From NCBI GenBank assembly GCA_016212165.1, contig JACRGY010000076.1:1-43452 (forward strand): a DNA stretch of 43,452 nt. The letters run 5' to 3'. The notes under the pieces were generated by a model. That model saw only the letters and a list, made by a program, of their open reading frames with translations. It did not search any database and had not been told where the DNA came from. The position numbers were made by a program, and so were the translations under genes. Positions 1-7,903 of this stretch are shown piece by piece. Position 1 is the stretch's first letter. Each line of letters opens with the position of its first letter. The DNA is from Nitrospirota bacterium (lineage in GTDB: Bacteria; Nitrospirota; Thermodesulfovibrionia; Thermodesulfovibrionales; UBA1546).

Positions 1-1
1 A

Positions 2-172
2 TCTCTTTTCCATGAGCAGCTTGCGGACTATATGGTCTTTTACCTCACCAAGAGAATTCACAAGTCTCTTGGTAAGATGACTCCAATTGACTACCTTATC
101 CGGAAAGGGGGTATGTCGCATTTGTATGGAACTTATACATCAACTTGCAATCCAGCCTGTTTTGTGGTATGA
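2..172 (+). CDS. Transposase C-terminal fragment (integrase core, IS481/ISNCY-like)
   Basis: An open frame enters from the left window edge and ends at the TGA at 170-172, giving 56 residues. The motif FYLTKRIHKSLG followed by MTPIDYLI and GGMSHLYGTYT is typical of the tail of rve/integrase-core transposases, where the last catalytic glutamate region and the HxxLGxxxP element lie. The catalytic DDE residues would be upstream of the window, so completeness cannot be judged. No terminal inverted repeat can be named without the other end. It marks an insertion sequence just upstream of the sulfur-metabolism genes that follow. Confidence 0.75.
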   Translation, partial: SLFHEQLADYMVFYLTKRIHKSLGKMTPIDYLIRKGGMSHLYGTYTSTCNPACFVV

Positions 173-282
173 ATTTAATCAAACTGTATTGCGCTATTCT
201 TAAAATAAGATAAGGGGGTATAAGAGTATATGAAAGGCTACTGTATTTTCTAATAAGCAAAAACTTTCTCAAAAGGAGGCAT

Positions 283-1266
283 ATGATGATGGCTTGCAGA
301 GCAAAAAACCCAGCGTTTGGTATTTTGATTATTGCCTTTCTATTTATTAGCGCTGTTTCATACGGCGCAGAATATGCAAATCCACAACTTTTAGTTACAC
401 CAGCTGATATCGAGAAAAACAAGGAGAAATGGGTTGTAATTGACTGCCGTGATGATAAGGCCTATGCAGCAGGCCATATCCCGGGTGCAATAAACCTGGG
501 CGGGGCATGCGGCAAGGCCTTGAGGGATACCACGTTGAGAATCAAAAAGACCGGGGACCTCGAAAAATTGCTGGGTGAAGCTGGAATTAGCATAGACAAC
601 CCTGTTGTAGTCTATGCAGATGCCAAGCTCATAACCAGCGCCACCGTGGCGTTCTGGGTCCTCGAATATCTGGGACATAACAATGTGCACTTCCTGAATG
701 GCGGCATTGAGTCGTGGCAGGAAACCGGAAAGCCGCTCGAAAAAACAGCGCAAAAACTCCCTGCTTCAAATTTTAAGGCAGCGGTAGTAAAAAGCAGAAT
801 TGCAACCACAGAGGAGGTTGTAAAGATAGCCAAGGGAGAGATAAAAGACATCAATATTATTGATTCCAGGACTGAGAAGGAGAATAAAGGCGCTGACGTC
901 AGGGCCCTGAGAGGCGGGCACATTCCTAATACAACTGCCAATGTTTCACATCTTAAAACTTATGACGTCCAGACAGGGAAGATACATACAATGGATGAAC
1001 TCGATAAGCTTTTTGACAAACTCGACAAAAATAAACGGACAATAGCTTACTGCCAGACCGGGACACGCTCTACACTTACCTACATGGAACTAAGGCTTAT
1101 GGGCTTCAAAGACCCTGTAAATTATGACGACTCGTGGATTATTTACGGCAGTAATGTGGATTGCCCGGTTGCAAATGAGAATTGGTATGACTTCGTCAAG
1201 ATGAATGAAATGATGAAGACAGTCGAAGAATTAAAAAAAGATATTGAGGAACTGAAGAAAAGGTAA
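283..1266 (+). CDS. Exported tandem-rhodanese sulfurtransferase
   Basis: A 327-residue protein with an N-terminal signal segment (about residues 10-29, ending near VSYGAE), so probably periplasmic or membrane-tethered. Two rhodanese domains follow. The first (about 35-155) has the CRDDKAYAAGHIPGA motif but carries Asp113 where the catalytic Cys is expected, so it is probably structural. The second (about 170-300) has the active loop YCQTGTRS with Cys257. The last 25 residues form a charged helix likely to be a coiled coil. Family knowledge: transfers sulfane sulfur from thiosulfate or persulfide to an acceptor. Three ATGs in a row (283, 286, 289) follow the strong site AAAGGAGG (272-279); the second or third has better spacing. 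It heads a cluster with the small exported protein and the YeiH transporter, which suggests sulfur-intermediate handling. Confidence 0.85.
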   Translation: MMMACRAKNPAFGILIIAFLFISAVSYGAEYANPQLLVTPADIEKNKEKWVVIDCRDDKAYAAGHIPGAINLGGACGKALRDTTLRIKKTGDLEKLLGEAGISIDNPVVVYADAKLITSATVAFWVLEYLGHNNVHFLNGGIESWQETGKPLEKTAQKLPASNFKAAVVKSRIATTEEVVKIAKGEIKDINIIDSRTEKENKGADVRALRGGHIPNTTANVSHLKTYDVQTGKIHTMDELDKLFDKLDKNKRTIAYCQTGTRSTLTYMELRLMGFKDPVNYDDSWIIYGSNVDCPVANENWYDFVKMNEMMKTVEELKKDIEELKKR

Positions 1267-1286
1267 TAAATTATCAGGAGGAGAAA

Positions 1287-1562
1287 ATGAAAACAAAGAC
1301 AACCGTCATAACGCTTATAACCCTAGCATTCTTATTCAGCCTCGTTCTGGCTGCTTTTTCAGCCCATGAGGCCGAAAAAGGCATGGCAAAAGGCACAATT
1401 ACCAAAATCGAGCCGACAGAATATGAAATAACTGTAAAGGATGACAAGGGAAAGGAAACAAAGGTAAAAAGTAAATATACCTCTCTCAGGGTCGGTGACA
1501 GCGTGGTCGTCAAGGGCAATAAGGTATCAAAAGAGGTCAAACCGATAACAGGAGGTTATTAG
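1287..1562 (+). CDS. Small exported protein of unknown function
   Basis: A 91-residue protein with a clear signal peptide (hydrophobic residues about 5-25, cleavage probably near AFSAHEA). The mature part is a small, lysine-rich, beta-strand-like domain: KGTITKIEPTEYEITVKDDKGKE then SLRVGDSVVVKGN, resembling an OB- or SH3-like barrel in which a metal or ligand binding role has not been assigned. The site AGGAGGAG lies just upstream and the gene follows the rhodanese gene by 20 nt, so the two are probably co-transcribed. Function is not recognised. Confidence 0.75.
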   Translation: MKTKTTVITLITLAFLFSLVLAAFSAHEAEKGMAKGTITKIEPTEYEITVKDDKGKETKVKSKYTSLRVGDSVVVKGNKVSKEVKPITGGY

Positions 1563-1579
1563 GAAATTATAATTTGACG

Positions 1580-1608
1580 TTGAAAAAAATATTCTTTAGA
1601 TGTATAAA
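1580..1608 (+). promoter_or_regulatory. Putative sigma-70 promoter for the YeiH-family gene
   Basis: TTGAAA at 1580-1585 and TATAAA at 1603-1608 are separated by exactly 17 nt, close to consensus. It lies 85 nt upstream of the transporter start and downstream of the small exported gene, so the transporter may have its own transcript. The leader has a small TGAGCA/TGCTCA hairpin (1620-1641). Confidence 0.55.
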
Positions 1609-1692
1609 TAACGGGACTATGAGCAAAGGGGGTGATGCTCAATAAAAATAGCGAGAGGCATCTCTTAGAAATCTTTAAAAGGAGGCTAAGGT

Positions 1693-3264
1693 ATGGCTGA
1701 ACAAAGTAGTGGTAGCGGTGAAAAGTGTGTAATCGAAAAACCATCCGGCTGGTCAAACTTGATAAGAGGGGAAGACTGGCTCGCTGTTTGGTTAGGGTTT
1801 TTAATTATTGTTCTTATCCTCGCTGGTGTAAGGCCCAAGATGCCGTCTTTCAAATGGGAAACGAGCGGCGAATTTGCAGCTACTGTCGAAAAATCTAAAC
1901 CAAAAATAGAAAAATTTATTGCAGACGCTCAGGCTAAAGGCGAGACTGTCTCAGCTGAATCAGCAACAGCGCTAAAAACAGCGTTGGATTCCGGTGATCG
2001 CGCTGCAATTGGAAGCGCTGCAAAAAAACTCGGAGAAGATGCTAAAGGCGCAAAGGATGCCGGGGTCAAGAAAAAGGGTGAAGACCTCGGGAAAAAGATA
2101 AGCGGTTCTGCGGGAGCTCTTACTGAAAAGGTCTTCTCCGGCGAAAACCTTGGAAAAGTTGTCATTATCGGAATTGCTTTCCTGGTAATCTCTTCCATCG
2201 GGATCATCCTCATGGGAGGCAATATAGGAAAATATGTTATCGGGTTTCCGGTGGTTTACATACTGGCAAATATTTCCCAGTTCATTTCAGGCAATTCCAC
2301 TGTCAACTATTACGGGCTCGAATATGTTATCTTTGCCCTGATTATCGGGCTCTTTATCAGCAATGTAATCGGAGTCCCGAAATGGCTTATGGAAGCTGTC
2401 AGGACAGAGTACTTCATAAAAACAGGATTGGTCATCCTCGGAGCAGGCATTCTCTTCAAAGAGATTCTGCAAGGCGGAGCGCTCGGAATAGTCCAGGCAA
2501 TCTGTGTAGTAACAGTTGTCTGGTATGCATGCTACTGGCTTTCAAAGAAACTAAAGCTGGATGACGACTTTGCGGCGCTGCTCTCGTCAGCAGTCTCAAT
2601 CTGCGGCGTCTCAGCGGCTATTGCTACCTGCGGAGCCATAGAGGGTGACAAAAAGAAACTCTCCTATGTTACATCCCTTGTTCTTATCGTGGCAGTGCCT
2701 ATGATGATAATAATGCCGTGGATTGTAAAAACCCTTGGAATACCCGAACTTGTCGGCGGCGCATGGCTCGGAGGAACGCTCGATACAAGCGGCTCTGTTG
2801 TGGCGGCAGGCGCCCTGATAAGCGAGCCTGCAATGAAGACAGGCGTTATAGTCAAGTTCTCGCAGAATGTTCTGATAGGCGTGGCTGCGTTCATCCTTTC
2901 AATATGGTGGACAGTCAAGAAAGGAGCAGCAGGCGGACAGAAGGTAAGCGCAGGGGTAATATGGGATAGATTCCCTAAATTCGTTCTCGGATTCATTATT
3001 GCCTCGATAGTCTTTTCGTTCCTGCTTGATCCCGCCACTGTAAAAGACACTAAGGGATTGTTAGGCGGAATGAGGACGGTCTGGTTCGCTCTTGCATTTA
3101 CATCAATAGGACTTGAGACACGTTTTACAGAGCTTGTAGGCATGGAAGGCGGCAGGCCTGCTGCAGCCTTTATAATTGCACAGCTATTTAATGTCATCTG
3201 GACATTGATTCTGGCATACCTGCTTTTCGGCGGCGTTCTTTTTACTGTGCCTGATATAAAGTAA
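1693..3264 (+). CDS. YeiH/UPF0324-family putative sulfate exporter
   Basis: A 523-residue polytopic membrane protein. The C-terminal 370 residues match the YeiH (Cons_hypoth698) family: GKYVIGFPVVYILANISQ, YVIFALIIGLFISN, KTGLVILGAGILF, ICGVSAAIATCGAI and WLGGTLDTSGSV. At the N-terminus one predicted membrane segment (about 32-52) is followed by a roughly 100-residue soluble, Lys/Ala-rich helical stretch before the family domain; typical YeiH proteins of about 340 residues lack this. The strong site AAAGGAGG at 1678-1685 supports the start. Family members are described as putative sulfate exporters on limited evidence; the neighbouring rhodanese fits a sulfur role. A perfect 16-bp hairpin follows the stop. 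Confidence 0.85.
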   Translation: MAEQSSGSGEKCVIEKPSGWSNLIRGEDWLAVWLGFLIIVLILAGVRPKMPSFKWETSGEFAATVEKSKPKIEKFIADAQAKGETVSAESATALKTALDSGDRAAIGSAAKKLGEDAKGAKDAGVKKKGEDLGKKISGSAGALTEKVFSGENLGKVVIIGIAFLVISSIGIILMGGNIGKYVIGFPVVYILANISQFISGNSTVNYYGLEYVIFALIIGLFISNVIGVPKWLMEAVRTEYFIKTGLVILGAGILFKEILQGGALGIVQAICVVTVVWYACYWLSKKLKLDDDFAALLSSAVSICGVSAAIATCGAIEGDKKKLSYVTSLVLIVAVPMMIIMPWIVKTLGIPELVGGAWLGGTLDTSGSVVAAGALISEPAMKTGVIVKFSQNVLIGVAAFILSIWWTVKKGAAGGQKVSAGVIWDRFPKFVLGFIIASIVFSFLLDPATVKDTKGLLGGMRTVWFALAFTSIGLETRFTELVGMEGGRPAAAFIIAQLFNVIWTLILAYLLFGGVLFTVPDIK

Positions 3265-3277
3265 CACCTGCTAACAA

Positions 3278-3314
3278 GCAGATAGCGGATGGCCTAACGC
3301 CATCCGCTATCTGC
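3278..3314 (+). terminator. Hairpin terminator after the YeiH-family gene
   Basis: A perfect 16-bp inverted repeat (arms 3278-3293 and 3299-3314) with loop CTAAC begins 13 nt after the stop codon. There is only a weak AT-rich tail (AATATTTA) rather than a strong T run, so it may work as a terminator or as a 3' stabilising hairpin. Confidence 0.6.
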
Positions 3315-3333
3315 AATATTTACTGTATTTACC

Positions 3334-3361
3334 TTGCATCAGGCATCCGGTATCGTGCATT
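3334..3361. repeat. Heptad array, GAT type (NNNNATC on +)
   Basis: Consecutive 7-nt units TTGCATC, AGGCATC, CGGTATC and the partial GTGCATT lie between the YeiH-gene hairpin and the terC-type start. The reverse complement gives GATNNNN units like those at 4124-4158 and 21989-22016. No function is known. Confidence 0.7.
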
Positions 3362-3391
3362 ATATAAAAATATCTTTTACCCGGAGGATTT

Positions 3392-4120
3392 TTGGATTTA
3401 GGAATACTCGGCAAGATAACATTTGACCTTAATTTCCTTTCTGCGCTTTTCAGCATCGTAATAATTGATTTGATACTGGCCGGAGACAACGCTGTTGTTA
3501 TTGCAATGGCAGTCCGCTCGCTTCCGTCAGGGCAAAGGAAAAAAGGGATACTTTTCGGCGCTGGCGCAGCGGTACTGCTGAGAGTAATGGCCACGTTTTT
3601 CGTTGCCCAGCTTCTTCAGATAAATTATTTAAAGATTGTTGGCGGTATTTTAATCCTTTGGATAGCTGTAAAACTTTTTGTAGAAGGAGCGCCCGAAGAA
3701 AATATTGAGCGGGAGGCAACAACAATAGCACAGGCAATAAAAATAATAGTCATTGCGGACATTACCATGTCAATTGATAATATGCTTGCTGTAGGCGGCG
3801 CTTCGCATGGCAATTTATTCCTTCTGCTTTTTGGGCTTGGCCTTAGCATCCCGTTTGTTGTGTTTACGAGCAACCTGCTCTCAATGCTTATGGATAAATA
3901 CCCTGTTATTATTTATATCGGCGCGGCAATACTTGGCAAGGTTGGAGGAGAGATGATAATCACAGACCCTTTTACAGAGGGTATTTTACATCCCGGCAAA
4001 TTGATGATATATTCTGTAGAGCTGATTTTTGCAGTTGGGGTCATAGCAGTTGGTAAACTCTGGATGAAGTGGCAGGTATCAAAAGCTGAAAAAGAAGAGC
4101 ATGTTCATGAAGAAAGGTAA
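3392..4120 (+). CDS. TerC/YjbE-family integral membrane protein
   Basis: A 242-residue protein with about seven membrane segments. It carries the paired acidic motifs of the TerC superfamily: LAGDNAVVIAMA near residue 30 and SIDNMLAVGGASHG near residue 130, which are thought to bind metal within the membrane. Members are linked to Mn2+ export and tellurium resistance; the exact substrate here cannot be told. The start is TTG at 3392, preceded by CCGGAGGA at 3381-3388. The charged histidine-containing tail (KEEHVHEER) lies outside the membrane. Heptad repeat arrays flank the gene on both sides (3334-3361 and 4124-4158). Confidence 0.85.
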   Translation: MDLGILGKITFDLNFLSALFSIVIIDLILAGDNAVVIAMAVRSLPSGQRKKGILFGAGAAVLLRVMATFFVAQLLQINYLKIVGGILILWIAVKLFVEGAPEENIEREATTIAQAIKIIVIADITMSIDNMLAVGGASHGNLFLLLFGLGLSIPFVVFTSNLLSMLMDKYPVIIYIGAAILGKVGGEMIITDPFTEGILHPGKLMIYSVELIFAVGVIAVGKLWMKWQVSKAEKEEHVHEER

Positions 4121-4123
4121 AAA

Positions 4124-4158
4124 GATGCAAGATGCACGATTCAGGATGCATGATAATT
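4124..4158. repeat. Heptad array, GAT type, left arm
   Basis: Five consecutive 7-nt units: GATGCAA, GATGCAC, GATTCAG, GATGCAT, GATAATT, starting three nt after the terC-type stop codon. An inverted partner lies at 4222-4249. The 63 nt between them are GC-richer and contain further short inverted segments. Confidence 0.8.
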
Positions 4159-4221
4159 ATAAGAGTTTAACTTTTTTAACCCTGCATCCCGAAGCGGGTC
4201 TCCGCGAAGGGTCGCTCCGAC

Positions 4222-4249
4222 ATGTATCTTGTATCATGCATCAATTATC
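4222..4249. repeat. Heptad array, GAT type, right (inverted) arm
   Basis: Units ATGTATC, TTGTATC, ATGCATC, AATTATC, the reverse complements of GATACAT, GATACAA, GATGCAT, GATAATT. Together with 4124-4158 it forms an imperfect inverted repeat just upstream of the kinase-like gene. An alternative upstream start of that gene at 4229 would fall inside this array, which argues for the ATG at 4268. Confidence 0.8.
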
Positions 4250-4267
4250 ATTGACTATGGAGGGGCA

Positions 4268-5071
4268 ATGGCTATATTGACAATATCAAGGGAATACGGA
4301 AGCGGCGGGAGAGATATAGGACAGGCTGTAGCAAAACAATTGGGTTATGAATACATTAACAAGGAAAAGATACTGGATGACATACGGCCGCTGGGTAAAA
4401 AGTGGGAAGAATGGGGTAAAAACCTCGATGAGCATTGCCCGACTGTATGGGAAAAATATGACTGGTCATTCAGAGGCTTTGCCGCTCTGCTTCAGAGTCA
4501 TATCCTTAATTATGCACTAAAAGATAAAGTCGTAATTATAGGAAGAGGCGGGAATTTTTTACTTAAAGATATCCCCTATGCTCTCAGGATTCGTGTCACA
4601 GAGCCGATTGACAAAAGAGTTGAAAGGGTCATGAAAAGAGAATCAGTTGACAGGGATACAGCCAAATGGCTTGCGGAAAGGACGGATAATGAAAGGTCAT
4701 GTTTGATACATTCCCTATATGGTAAAAAATGGGATGACCCTGCAGAATACGATATGCTGTTTGATACAGCGGTTCAAACAGTCAGCGAGATAACCAATAT
4801 AGTAAAAGATGCCCTTTTAGCTAAAGAAAAATTCAACACCTCTGATGCAAAAAAGATTCTCGGGATGAAAACCGTTGCAGCTGAAATCAAGGCAGGGATT
4901 CTTACAGAACCCGGCTTCTTCGTCCCTACACTTGATGTTTCTTATGACGGAAAAAACCTGGTTCTTCGCGGAGTCATTCATAATCCCAGAGAACATAAGA
5001 AGATAGAAGATAAAGCAAAAGAGATTGCAGGAGATATTCCTTTAAAGTGTGAACTGCATTACCGGGGATAA
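4268..5071 (+). CDS. Cytidylate-kinase-like protein with C-terminal BON-like domain
   Basis: A 267-residue protein. The N-terminus MAILTISREYGSGGRDIG, then VVIIGRGGNFLL and LRIRVTEPIDKRVERV, match the cytidylate kinase-like family (Cytidylate_kin2), which uses a GSGG loop instead of the usual P-loop. Family members are predicted nucleotide kinases; substrate unproven. The last 50 residues (LVLRGVIHNPREHKKIEDKAKEIAG) resemble a BON domain, an unusual partner that suggests membrane or ligand contact. The start is set at 4268 because GGAGG (4259-4263) lies just before it and because the 13 extra codons upstream are repeat-derived. It is convergent with the radical SAM gene, with 2 nt between the stops. 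Confidence 0.75.
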   Translation: MAILTISREYGSGGRDIGQAVAKQLGYEYINKEKILDDIRPLGKKWEEWGKNLDEHCPTVWEKYDWSFRGFAALLQSHILNYALKDKVVIIGRGGNFLLKDIPYALRIRVTEPIDKRVERVMKRESVDRDTAKWLAERTDNERSCLIHSLYGKKWDDPAEYDMLFDTAVQTVSEITNIVKDALLAKEKFNTSDAKKILGMKTVAAEIKAGILTEPGFFVPTLDVSYDGKNLVLRGVIHNPREHKKIEDKAKEIAGDIPLKCELHYRG

Positions 5072-5073
5072 TA

Positions 5074-6120
5074 TTATACGCCAAGCATCTTATGGCATGT
5101 CCTGCAATGTTGGGGCGGAGATAAAGAATCAATCTTCTTAAGGCCTTCCTGCCTGCGGCTGAAACAATCCCTGAATTCAACATAGGCTTTTTTATCCCGG
5201 ACAGATGAAAAAGATTCCATGAAGATATTTCCAAAACTTACTTTTTCCGTATAATATTCCTGCCCGCAATATACCCTCTTAAAGATTGGTTGACTTGGCG
5301 GATAAAGATAAACACAGGGCGATACCTCACCGTCAACGGATATATATATATTTTTCAAAGGGTTCTCCTCGCATACAGGCACATCATTGGGGGCTAAAGA
5401 AGGCAGCCTGAGGTTTATCTTCAATTCCATTGCCTTTATCTCTGCCTCCCTGAGCATTTCCATATAATCGCTTTCCGGTAATTTGAAGCAGGTGAATACC
5501 CTCTGTTCTTCCTGCCAATCATTAGTTACATGTATCAGGTTAGTAAAAATAACGTCTTTAATGCCAATCTCCTTTGCAAGCTCTATCAGGGCAGGCGTCT
5601 CAGAGATGTTATCCCTGAGCAGAAGGTAAACGATGTGAAGTCTGGGACCGCCAAGTTTATTCTCCTTCTTGATTTCATTGAAAAGACGAATATTAGCAAG
5701 AAGAATATCGAGATCCGAATTCAGTCTTATGGAATTATGTGTTTTCGGAGTAGCGCCTGCAAGGGAAAACCCGATAAAATCTATGCCGGAATCAATGAGT
5801 TCTGATATAATGCCCCTGTTTAACCCTTTGCCGCTCGTTACAAATCCGGCCTGCGCCCCTTCTGCCTTAACAGCCTGCACAGCGTCAAGGAGATGCCCGT
5901 AAAGTAACGGCTCACCCCACCCCTGAAGAATTACGTGTTTAGTCTTTTTAAAATATGGCGCAAGTCTTTTAAAGTTCGCAATGTCCATATCGCTTCTGTT
6001 CCACTCCCTGAAGCCTTCTCTTATGCACATCCTGCAGCTGAGAGGACATCTTGTGGTGAGTTCAATCTGCCAGGCAGAAAACAGCCTTTGAGGATATCTC
6101 AGGAATAATTCCTTAAAAAT
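5074..6120 (-). CDS. Radical SAM/SPASM protein, apparent non-AUG start
   Basis: The frame contains a radical SAM core and a C-terminal Cys-rich SPASM-type region (VCEEN, SPCVY, CGQ, DCFSRRQ, HCRTCH). The cluster motif CPLSCRMC (CxxxCxxC) lies upstream of the first ATG in this frame, which is at 6030, so translation must begin further upstream. Between the in-frame TAG at 6124-6126 and the motif no ATG, GTG or TTG exists; the possible starts are CTG (6123) or ATT (6120). The sequence GGAAAGGGGG at the end of the preceding gene is a good ribosome site, 6 nt from the ATT. The reconstructed N-terminus reads FLRYPQRLFSAWQIELTTRC, normal for this family. It is directly downstream of the phosphatidyltransferase gene. 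The reaction is unknown; such proteins modify peptides or small molecules. Confidence 0.75.
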   Translation of the reverse strand: MFKELFLRYPQRLFSAWQIELTTRCPLSCRMCIREGFREWNRSDMDIANFKRLAPYFKKTKHVILQGWGEPLLYGHLLDAVQAVKAEGAQAGFVTSGKGLNRGIISELIDSGIDFIGFSLAGATPKTHNSIRLNSDLDILLANIRLFNEIKKENKLGGPRLHIVYLLLRDNISETPALIELAKEIGIKDVIFTNLIHVTNDWQEEQRVFTCFKLPESDYMEMLREAEIKAMELKINLRLPSLAPNDVPVCEENPLKNIYISVDGEVSPCVYLYPPSQPIFKRVYCGQEYYTEKVSFGNIFMESFSSVRDKKAYVEFRDCFSRRQEGLKKIDSLSPPQHCRTCHKMLGV

Positions 6121-6123
6121 CAG

Positions 6124-6693
6124 CTACCCCCTTTCCATCACCTTCCACACATGATAAACCCTTTGAATTACAGTAACATGAGTAAGAATCAGCATTATCC
6201 ATAATATTGGAACAAGCCATCCTGTTAGAGTAGCAAATATAGTAAGGATAAGCCTTTCCGGCCTTTCCATTATACCTGTATGGCATGACTCTCCCAGCCC
6301 TTCTGCCCTTGCCCTTGCATAACTTATAAGAAAGGCGCCAACAAGTGTGCCGAGGCTCAGGAATGCTCCGTTATGGTCACCCTTTGCTGCCAAATACCAT
6401 GTAATAGAAAGAAAAAGAAAAGCATCGGAATATCTGTCAAGGACAGAATCAAGAAAGGCGCCAAATCTCGTGGTTTTATTCTGAACTCTTGCCACGATGC
6501 CGTCAAGCGCGTCAAATAAACCGCCCGCCAGAATAAGCAAACCACCGAGTTTCAGGTTATGCGGGATAACAAATGCCGCAATGGCAGTAATGATAAAACC
6601 AGTTATGGTAAGTGCATTTGGATTTAACGGAATTTTTTTTATAACAGGGGTAAGCGGCCTGTCGAGGAAATGGCCAAGTCTGGCACTAATCAT
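6124..6693 (-). CDS. CDP-alcohol phosphatidyltransferase (candidate phosphatidylinositol-phosphate synthase)
   Basis: A 189-residue membrane protein with the full CDP-alcohol phosphotransferase signature: D-x2-DG-x2-AR-x8-G-x3-D-x3-D, seen as DALDGIVARV then FGAFLDSVLDRYSD. Several membrane segments follow. The start codon ATG at 6693 directly follows the stop of the inositol-3-phosphate synthase gene with no gap, a sign of translational coupling. That partner makes inositol 1-phosphate (inositol-3-phosphate by stereonumbering), the head group used by phosphatidylinositol-phosphate synthases, so this is a better fit than a PgsA glycerol-phosphate enzyme. A separate pgsA exists at 28189-28728, which supports a different role here. 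Confidence 0.8.
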   Translation of the reverse strand: MISARLGHFLDRPLTPVIKKIPLNPNALTITGFIITAIAAFVIPHNLKLGGLLILAGGLFDALDGIVARVQNKTTRFGAFLDSVLDRYSDAFLFLSITWYLAAKGDHNGAFLSLGTLVGAFLISYARARAEGLGESCHTGIMERPERLILTIFATLTGWLVPILWIMLILTHVTVIQRVYHVWKVMERG

Positions 6694-7800
6694 CTACCTC
6701 TCTCTATTCCCTTTTATGAATTCCTCAACCATATCCCTGGCCTCTTCGTCCGAAAACTGAACCATAGGGTGTTTCATGAAATATGATGATGGCGATACGA
6801 GAACACCTCCAACTCTCCTGTCACGGGCAATCTTGCAGCATCTTATTGCATCTATAACAACCCCGGCGCTGTTTGGAGAGTCCTCCACTGAAAGCCTGAG
6901 TTCAAGATTGACAGGAATGTTTCCAAAACCCCTTCCTTCCATTCGTAAAAAACATACCTTGTTATCCTTAAGCCACGGAATATAGTCCGAGGGCCCTATA
7001 TGAATGTTATCTGAATTCAGAGGGCTTTTAAGCTGAGACTGAACCGCCTCTGTCTTTGATATCTTTTTTGATTTGAGCCTTGTGTGGTTCAGCATATTCA
7101 TAAAATCGGTATTGCCGCCTACATTCAACTGATATGTGCTGTCAATCTTAACGCCTCTGTCCATAAACAACTTTGTAAGCGTACGGTGAATTATTGTAGC
7201 GCCTATCTGACTCTTTACGTCATCGCCTATAATGGGTATATTTTTCTCTTCAAAGCGCCTTGCCCATGATTTATCGGATGCTATGAACACAGGAATGCAG
7301 TTTATCAGGCTTACACCGGCCTTAAGGCATGCCTCTGCATAAAAGGCAGTTGCCTTTTCAGAGCCAACTGGCAGATAGCTCAGAAGAATCTCAGCGCCGC
7401 TCTGCTTTAAGACCTTTGCAACATCGCAGGGTTTTTTATCAGCAACAGCGAATCTCCTGTCTTCAGGGTACTCCTTCAGGTGCTGCGCCACACCGTCCCA
7501 CAGCTCTCCCATCATCACCATAACAGGGGAATTAGAAAGGTTATTATTGAATACCTTTGTACAATTCGGTTTTGCAAAAACAGCTTCTTTCAAAGGCATT
7601 CCGGTTTTCCTTTTATCAATATCAAATGCGGCAACTACATTAATATCCCCGGGTTTATACCCTCCCAGGTCATAATGCATCAGGCCTAAGGACCTGTCAG
7701 GATGCCTGTCACCCAGGCCCTTATAATATTCAATGCCCTGAATCAATGAGCTTGCACAGTTTCCAATGCCGGTTATTGCAATGCGTATATTCCTCTTCAT
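6694..7800 (-). CDS. ino1: Inositol-3-phosphate synthase
   Basis: A cytosolic NAD-dependent enzyme converting glucose 6-phosphate to inositol phosphate. The Rossmann motif IAITGIGNCASSLIQG is at the N-terminus; LLSYLPVGSEKATAFYAEACL, IIGDDVKSQIGATIIHR and LNVGGNTDFMNM are hallmarks of the bacterial/archaeal Ino1 family. Length about 368 residues is normal for the prokaryotic form. The start is uncertain: ATG at 7827 lacks a ribosome site; ATG at 7800 begins right at the conserved region and has GGAGG 13 nt upstream and AAAGGA adjacent. It is coupled to the phosphatidyltransferase downstream, pointing to inositol phospholipid synthesis. In contrast, inositol as a compatible solute would not need that partner. 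Confidence 0.88.
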   Translation of the reverse strand: MKRNIRIAITGIGNCASSLIQGIEYYKGLGDRHPDRSLGLMHYDLGGYKPGDINVVAAFDIDKRKTGMPLKEAVFAKPNCTKVFNNNLSNSPVMVMMGELWDGVAQHLKEYPEDRRFAVADKKPCDVAKVLKQSGAEILLSYLPVGSEKATAFYAEACLKAGVSLINCIPVFIASDKSWARRFEEKNIPIIGDDVKSQIGATIIHRTLTKLFMDRGVKIDSTYQLNVGGNTDFMNMLNHTRLKSKKISKTEAVQSQLKSPLNSDNIHIGPSDYIPWLKDNKVCFLRMEGRGFGNIPVNLELRLSVEDSPNSAGVVIDAIRCCKIARDRRVGGVLVSPSSYFMKHPMVQFSDEEARDMVEEFIKGNRER

Positions 7801-7903
7801 TCCTTTTAAAGAACCTCCGTCTGTCATGGCATTTATGCTTCGTATGTAACGCAGTTATACAGTGAAGGGCTATTCCTGCCGCTCAATTAAAATTCGGCCT
7901 TTT

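Noticed and set aside
6030-6123. Frameshift or pseudogene of the radical SAM gene
   Set aside because: The CPLSCRMC motif is in the same frame as the rest with no stop between; only the start codon is unusual.
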